Of a stretch of 64,000 nucleotides of DNA, positions 60,914 through 64,000 are shown one piece after another. Location: contig NZ_CP137142.1 in assembly GCF_045287255.1 (NCBI RefSeq), forward strand, positions 1,984,001-2,048,000, in the 5' to 3' direction. Each line of letters starts with the position of its first letter. Positions within the stretch are counted from its first letter, which is position 1. The DNA is from Henriciella sp045287255. GTDB taxonomy: Bacteria; Pseudomonadota; Alphaproteobacteria; Caulobacterales; Hyphomonadaceae. The notes under the pieces were generated by a model. The model saw only the letters and a program-made list of their open reading frames with translations. It had not been told where the DNA came from and did not search any database. A program made the translations under genes and the position numbers.

Positions 60914-61697
60914 ACGGCAAAGCCAGCTCAATACATGCTCGATGGAATGGCCCGGTGGCTGTTTTTCTAAAATACCGCGCAAGGCCATCAGCTTTATGTC
61001 GGGCCACCGTTTTGCTGGGAACGTCGGACGTGGCCCCATAATGCAAAGCGCCAGCATCGGGTTGATAAATCACTTGTCCCCCAGCGTCCCAACAGCGCCA
61101 GCACAAATCGACATCCTCGACGTGTAGGAAATAGCCCTCATCAAAGCCATTAAGCGCTTGATACCCCGTCTTCGACATCAGGAAAAATGCCCCCGAGATT
61201 ACGTCCACGGGGATGGGGCTCTCTGGTGCAGGCGTTTGCTCAAGCGTCCACGTATTGAAGCCTAGAAAGCTGGTGAGCGCCCGCCACAGGGTCAGCTTAC
61301 GCCGCCTTGGCCCGCGCTCTTCACTGCCACGAAGGTCAAAGATACGACCCCCGACAATCCATGGTTCTGATAAACTCTCAGCAGCCGCACGCAACGCCTT
61401 CACCGATCCACGACGCAGAACGGCATCAGGATTGATAATCAGAACATGCTCACAGCTGGCCTCTTCTACGCCAAGGTTTACCCCCGCCCCAAAGCCAATA
61501 TTGCCCTGCCCTGAAACGAGCTTCACCGCATCTCGCTTGGTCACGAAACGCTCAAGCCAGCTCACCATCTCTGGCGGATTGCCATTATCAACAATGATAA
61601 CGTCTTGAATGTCCGGATCACTAACGAGCCCATAAAGACACTCTTTAAGGCGTGGTCCGGTCTGGTACGTGACAACAATCGCGCTTGTCGTCGTCAT
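60876..61697 (-). CDS. Family 2 glycosyltransferase (rhamnosyltransferase-like), 273 aa
   Basis: Nucleotide-sugar-dependent GT-A enzyme for polysaccharide or LPS. It begins SAIVVTYQTGPRLKECLYGL, the nucleotide loop is IIVDNGNPP, the GQGNIGFGAGVNLGVEEAS segment is typical of WsaE/RfbN-like proteins, and IINPDAVLRRG supplies the acidic metal site. LHVEDVDLCWRCWDAGGQVI matches the catalytic ED-type motif. Starts at 61697, overlapping the upstream membrane protein stop (ATGA). The unusually long 38-nt convergent overlap with DUF4340 stands out. Confidence 0.88.
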   Translation of the reverse strand: MTTTSAIVVTYQTGPRLKECLYGLVSDPDIQDVIIVDNGNPPEMVSWLERFVTKRDAVKLVSGQGNIGFGAGVNLGVEEASCEHVLIINPDAVLRRGSVKALRAAAESLSEPWIVGGRIFDLRGSEERGPRRRKLTLWRALTSFLGFNTWTLEQTPAPESPIPVDVISGAFFLMSKTGYQALNGFDEGYFLHVEDVDLCWRCWDAGGQVIYQPDAGALHYGATSDVPSKTVARHKADGLARYFRKTATGPFHRACIELALPFIRLALRTKARD

Positions 61698-62968
61698 GAT
61701 TGAGCCGTTTGTCGCCCAAACAGTAGAACCGCAGCGGTGGCTAGGGCCACGCTCGACCAGAACGCATCGTTCCACATACTGTATGAGAAAGAGAAGAAGA
61801 TTAAACAAGCGCCAAACAGGCCTGCCCCCGCATATCTGGCAATCGGGGGGATATGGCTCACCTGATACAGTCGGAGACTGACCAAAAGACATGTCCCGGC
61901 CGCCAGAACAGCGCCAATCAAACCCGTCTCTGCCCAGATTTGGAGCGGCATATTATGCGGATGCCCCGGAATGATCTGATAAGCCTGCCACACCCAATCC
62001 GGGTTCGTATCCTTGACGATTTCTTCTAATGCAGCAGGCTTTGTCGCGAAGGTCTCGTCCCATCTTTTACTGGCTTCGAGACCATGACCAGCCAAAGGCG
62101 CCTCTTGGATCCGATCACCAACCGCCTGCCATGCATGTGCGCGTGACCAGGAAGAGAGCGGGAAGTCTATCCCTATTATCCGCATCACGCCCTTAATCTG
62201 GGTCATAATCAGCGGCGCAAGCAGGATATACCCTGCCGTAAACGCAAATAGCGCAGAAAGTCCTGTCTTCTGGAAACGCCACACGACCAGCATGGCGGCA
62301 CTCATACCGATGAGCGCCATCACAGCTGCTTCGGAGCCCGTAGTATAGACGGCCCAAGCAAGCGTCACCACGAGGAGTGCTGCGATGCTGCGTAAGACCT
62401 TCTCTCCGCCTTGCCATAACCAAGCAAGCAAGAGCGGCAATAGCAAAGTCAAAGCATTGGCATTACGCATAAGGTTTTGCGGCATCTCGGTTTCAGGATC
62501 GCTATAGGGCGCGAGCACATGAAGAATGGGCTCCATAGCCAACACAGTCACAATGACACCTGCAGCCTGCACTGCGGGCACTGTCCGCAGGACGAAGCAC
62601 GACCTGGGGGCATCCACACTAACATGGCGCATAGCAAAGGTAACAGCACCCATGGCAAGCGCCGACAGCCCGATACGCAAAGCATCCGCACTAATCGCAA
62701 ATGAGCCTTCTGAGAGACTACCGCTAAACAGTCCATCGCCCTCAGGGGACCATAGCGTGCTTAGCATGGCCCATAGTATGAAGGCGATAAATGCAAGCGC
62801 GTAGGGTGGGACGGACTTTGGCTGCGCAAAGTATAAAACAGGCAGAGCGGCAAGACCGACAAGCGCCGTAAACCCCTGCCCGCCCATGTAAGCAACGACT
62901 GGCCACAGAATGAAAAGCCCGGCGAGGATAGCCGGATAGCTGATCCATCGCTGGGCTTTTGCAATCAT
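61694..62968 (-). CDS. O-antigen ligase/polymerase family protein, 424 aa
   Basis: Polytopic membrane protein (about eleven helices) of the Wzy_C/WaaL superfamily. A large periplasmic loop carries GHGLEASKRWDETFA and IIPGHPHNMPLQIWAETGLI; the second (H-x2-H-N and W-x-E-x-G) is the diagnostic part of the family. It joins or polymerises surface polysaccharide, probably with the glycosyltransferase encoded next. Overlaps the thrS stop and the glycosyltransferase start by 4 nt each. Confidence 0.85.
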   Translation of the reverse strand: MIAKAQRWISYPAILAGLFILWPVVAYMGGQGFTALVGLAALPVLYFAQPKSVPPYALAFIAFILWAMLSTLWSPEGDGLFSGSLSEGSFAISADALRIGLSALAMGAVTFAMRHVSVDAPRSCFVLRTVPAVQAAGVIVTVLAMEPILHVLAPYSDPETEMPQNLMRNANALTLLLPLLLAWLWQGGEKVLRSIAALLVVTLAWAVYTTGSEAAVMALIGMSAAMLVVWRFQKTGLSALFAFTAGYILLAPLIMTQIKGVMRIIGIDFPLSSWSRAHAWQAVGDRIQEAPLAGHGLEASKRWDETFATKPAALEEIVKDTNPDWVWQAYQIIPGHPHNMPLQIWAETGLIGAVLAAGTCLLVSLRLYQVSHIPPIARYAGAGLFGACLIFFSFSYSMWNDAFWSSVALATAAVLLFGRQTAQS

Positions 62969-64000
62969 CCGGCTGCTCGCTTCAGGTCAGGTGCCAGCGC
63001 CTCATGCGCAAGCATCGCAACACCCTCATCAAGAGAGACAATCTCCTGAGCTTTTGACCCAAAACGACGCAAAGCCATCTTGCGCTCAGTCTCTTCACGC
63101 TCACCAACCACGGCAATTACAGGGACCTTCTGCACGGAGTGCTCGCGGACCTTGTAATTGATCTTCTCATTGCGCGTATCGACTTCCACCCGCAAACCCG
63201 CAGCCCGCAAAGTCTCAGCAACCTCATTGGCGTAGTCATCAGCGCTGCTTGTAATCGTCGCAACGACAACCTGAACCGGCGCCAGCCAGCTTGGGAAAGC
63301 GCCAGCAAATTCCTCGATCAGGATACCGAGGAAGCGCTCCATAGACCCAAGGATCGCCCGGTGCAGCATGACCGGGCGTTCTTTAGCACCGCTCTCGGCG
63401 GTATATTCAGCGCCCAAACGCTCTGGCAGAACGAAATCAAGCTGCAGTGTTCCACACTGCCAGACCCGGCCAATCGCATCGGTCAACTGGAACTCCAGCT
63501 TCGGGCCATAGAACGCGCCCTCACCCGGCATGATCTCATAGGGCAGGCCTGTCGCTTTAATCGCTTCTTCCAGGTCATGCTCCGCCCGGTCCCAGACCTC
63601 GTCTGATCCGGCGCGCAGTTCCGGCCGTGTCGACAGTTTCACCGCAACATCAGTGAACCCGAAATCATCATAGACACTCTGCAAGAGGGCACAGAATTTC
63701 TCAGTCTCAGAGATGATCTGATCCTCACGGCAGAAGATGTGCGCATCATCCTGTGTGAACTGACGCACACGCATAATCCCATGCAGAGCGCCATGCGGTT
63801 CATTGCGGTGGCAACAGCCAAACTCGGCGATCCGCAGAGGCAGGTCGCGATAGGACTTTTGCCCCGACTTGAACACTTCGACGTGGGCTGGGCAGTTCAT
63901 CGGCTTGATCGCCATGAGCTTGCTATCGGCCGGGATGGACACATCCCCTTCACCATCAGGGACAAAGTCAGGCACAACAAACATATTCTCGCGGAACTTG
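62965..64000 (-). CDS. thrS: Threonyl-tRNA synthetase, C-terminal part (5' end beyond window)
   Basis: Class II synthetase for tRNA-Thr. The frame is open to the window edge with the family sequence KFRENMFVVPDF, so about 345 residues of the catalytic and anticodon domains are seen and the N-terminal TGS/editing part is outside. Motifs: MAIKPMNCPAHVEVFKSG, RIAEFGCCHRNEPHGALHG (motif 2), TRPELRAGSDEVW, and LHRAILGSMERFLGILIEEF (motif 3). The C-terminal anticodon domain starts FPSWLAPVQVVV. Its stop overlaps the polysaccharide gene downstream, an odd coupling of translation and surface genes. Confidence 0.96.
   Translation of the reverse strand, partial: KFRENMFVVPDFVPDGEGDVSIPADSKLMAIKPMNCPAHVEVFKSGQKSYRDLPLRIAEFGCCHRNEPHGALHGIMRVRQFTQDDAHIFCREDQIISETEKFCALLQSVYDDFGFTDVAVKLSTRPELRAGSDEVWDRAEHDLEEAIKATGLPYEIMPGEGAFYGPKLEFQLTDAIGRVWQCGTLQLDFVLPERLGAEYTAESGAKERPVMLHRAILGSMERFLGILIEEFAGAFPSWLAPVQVVVATITSSADDYANEVAETLRAAGLRVEVDTRNEKINYKVREHSVQKVPVIAVVGEREETERKMALRRFGSKAQEIVSLDEGVAMLAHEALAPDLKRAAG

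Overview
The window reads as chromosomal DNA of a free-living, probably marine, alphaproteobacterium. Pointers are the bamD-recN-ligA cluster, a DUF2794 gene, class I lysyl-tRNA synthetase, a soluble EIIA-Man/HPr pair, ExoD, carboxynorspermidine-type polyamine genes and many ATGA/TAATG gene overlaps. A caulobacteral/hyphomonad-like lineage is plausible, but the family cannot be fixed from sequence reading alone. Gene density is high. I see no insertion sequence, prophage or CRISPR array. Only the last gene (thrS) is cut by the window edge.

Layout. 0-3 kb: crotonase, EamA and MFS transporters in one overlapping operon. 3-8.3 kb: a HAD phosphatase, an exported delta-class carbonic-anhydrase-like lipoprotein, an outer-membrane barrel protein, then a leftward operon (membrane protein, methyltransferase, DUF3445, EVE). 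8.4-17.3 kb: adenine deaminase, a second crotonase, GMC oxidoreductase, PEP-mutase-like enzyme, sterol-desaturase-like hydroxylase, RhlE-type helicase, and a LuxR regulator fused to a degenerate alpha/beta-hydrolase domain. 17.3-23.4 kb: a small XRE regulator with two membrane partners and repeated operator-like sites, lysS, a ribbon-helix-helix/membrane/EF-hand protein, DUF6065, a lipoprotein and trpS. 23.4-28 kb: 5-oxoprolinase genes pxpABC with an NRAMP-related transporter and a DUF2891 protein.

28-37.6 kb: argF and argD (both leftward) flank about 7 kb of mainly rightward genes. These are an alcohol dehydrogenase, carboxynorspermidine synthase and decarboxylase, a gene broken by an in-frame amber codon, a secreted thioredoxin-like protein, and the most striking gene of the window: a signal-peptide-bearing ubiquitin (34444-34764) matching human ubiquitin at 51 of 76 positions by hand alignment but ending in Lys instead of Gly. 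Its ribosome binding site lies inside a perfect 10-bp inverted repeat. A candidate small RNA with its own promoter and terminator follows argD. 37.6-47.3 kb: ligA, recN, bamD, an XRE regulator, a CDF metal exporter, a phasin-like/HhH fusion, SelO and PTS proteins. 47.3-56.2 kb: a dicarboxylate transporter, dsbB, exoD, a Fur-box-associated PKHD dioxygenase, tRNA-Thr(TGT), small exported and membrane proteins, metG and DUF2794. 56.2-64 kb: a C-rich structured leader, a Gld-type ABC operon, then the coupled leftward genes thrS, O-antigen-ligase-like protein and GT2 glycosyltransferase.

Best candidate for an undescribed system: the exported ubiquitin, which resembles in design the secreted ubiquitin BfUbb of Bacteroides fragilis and has no conjugation machinery in the window. 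Second-line candidates are the LuxR pseudo-hydrolase regulator, the RHH-EF-hand membrane protein with 22-bp-spaced upstream repeats, and the NRAMP-like transporter lacking metal ligands next to pxpABC.
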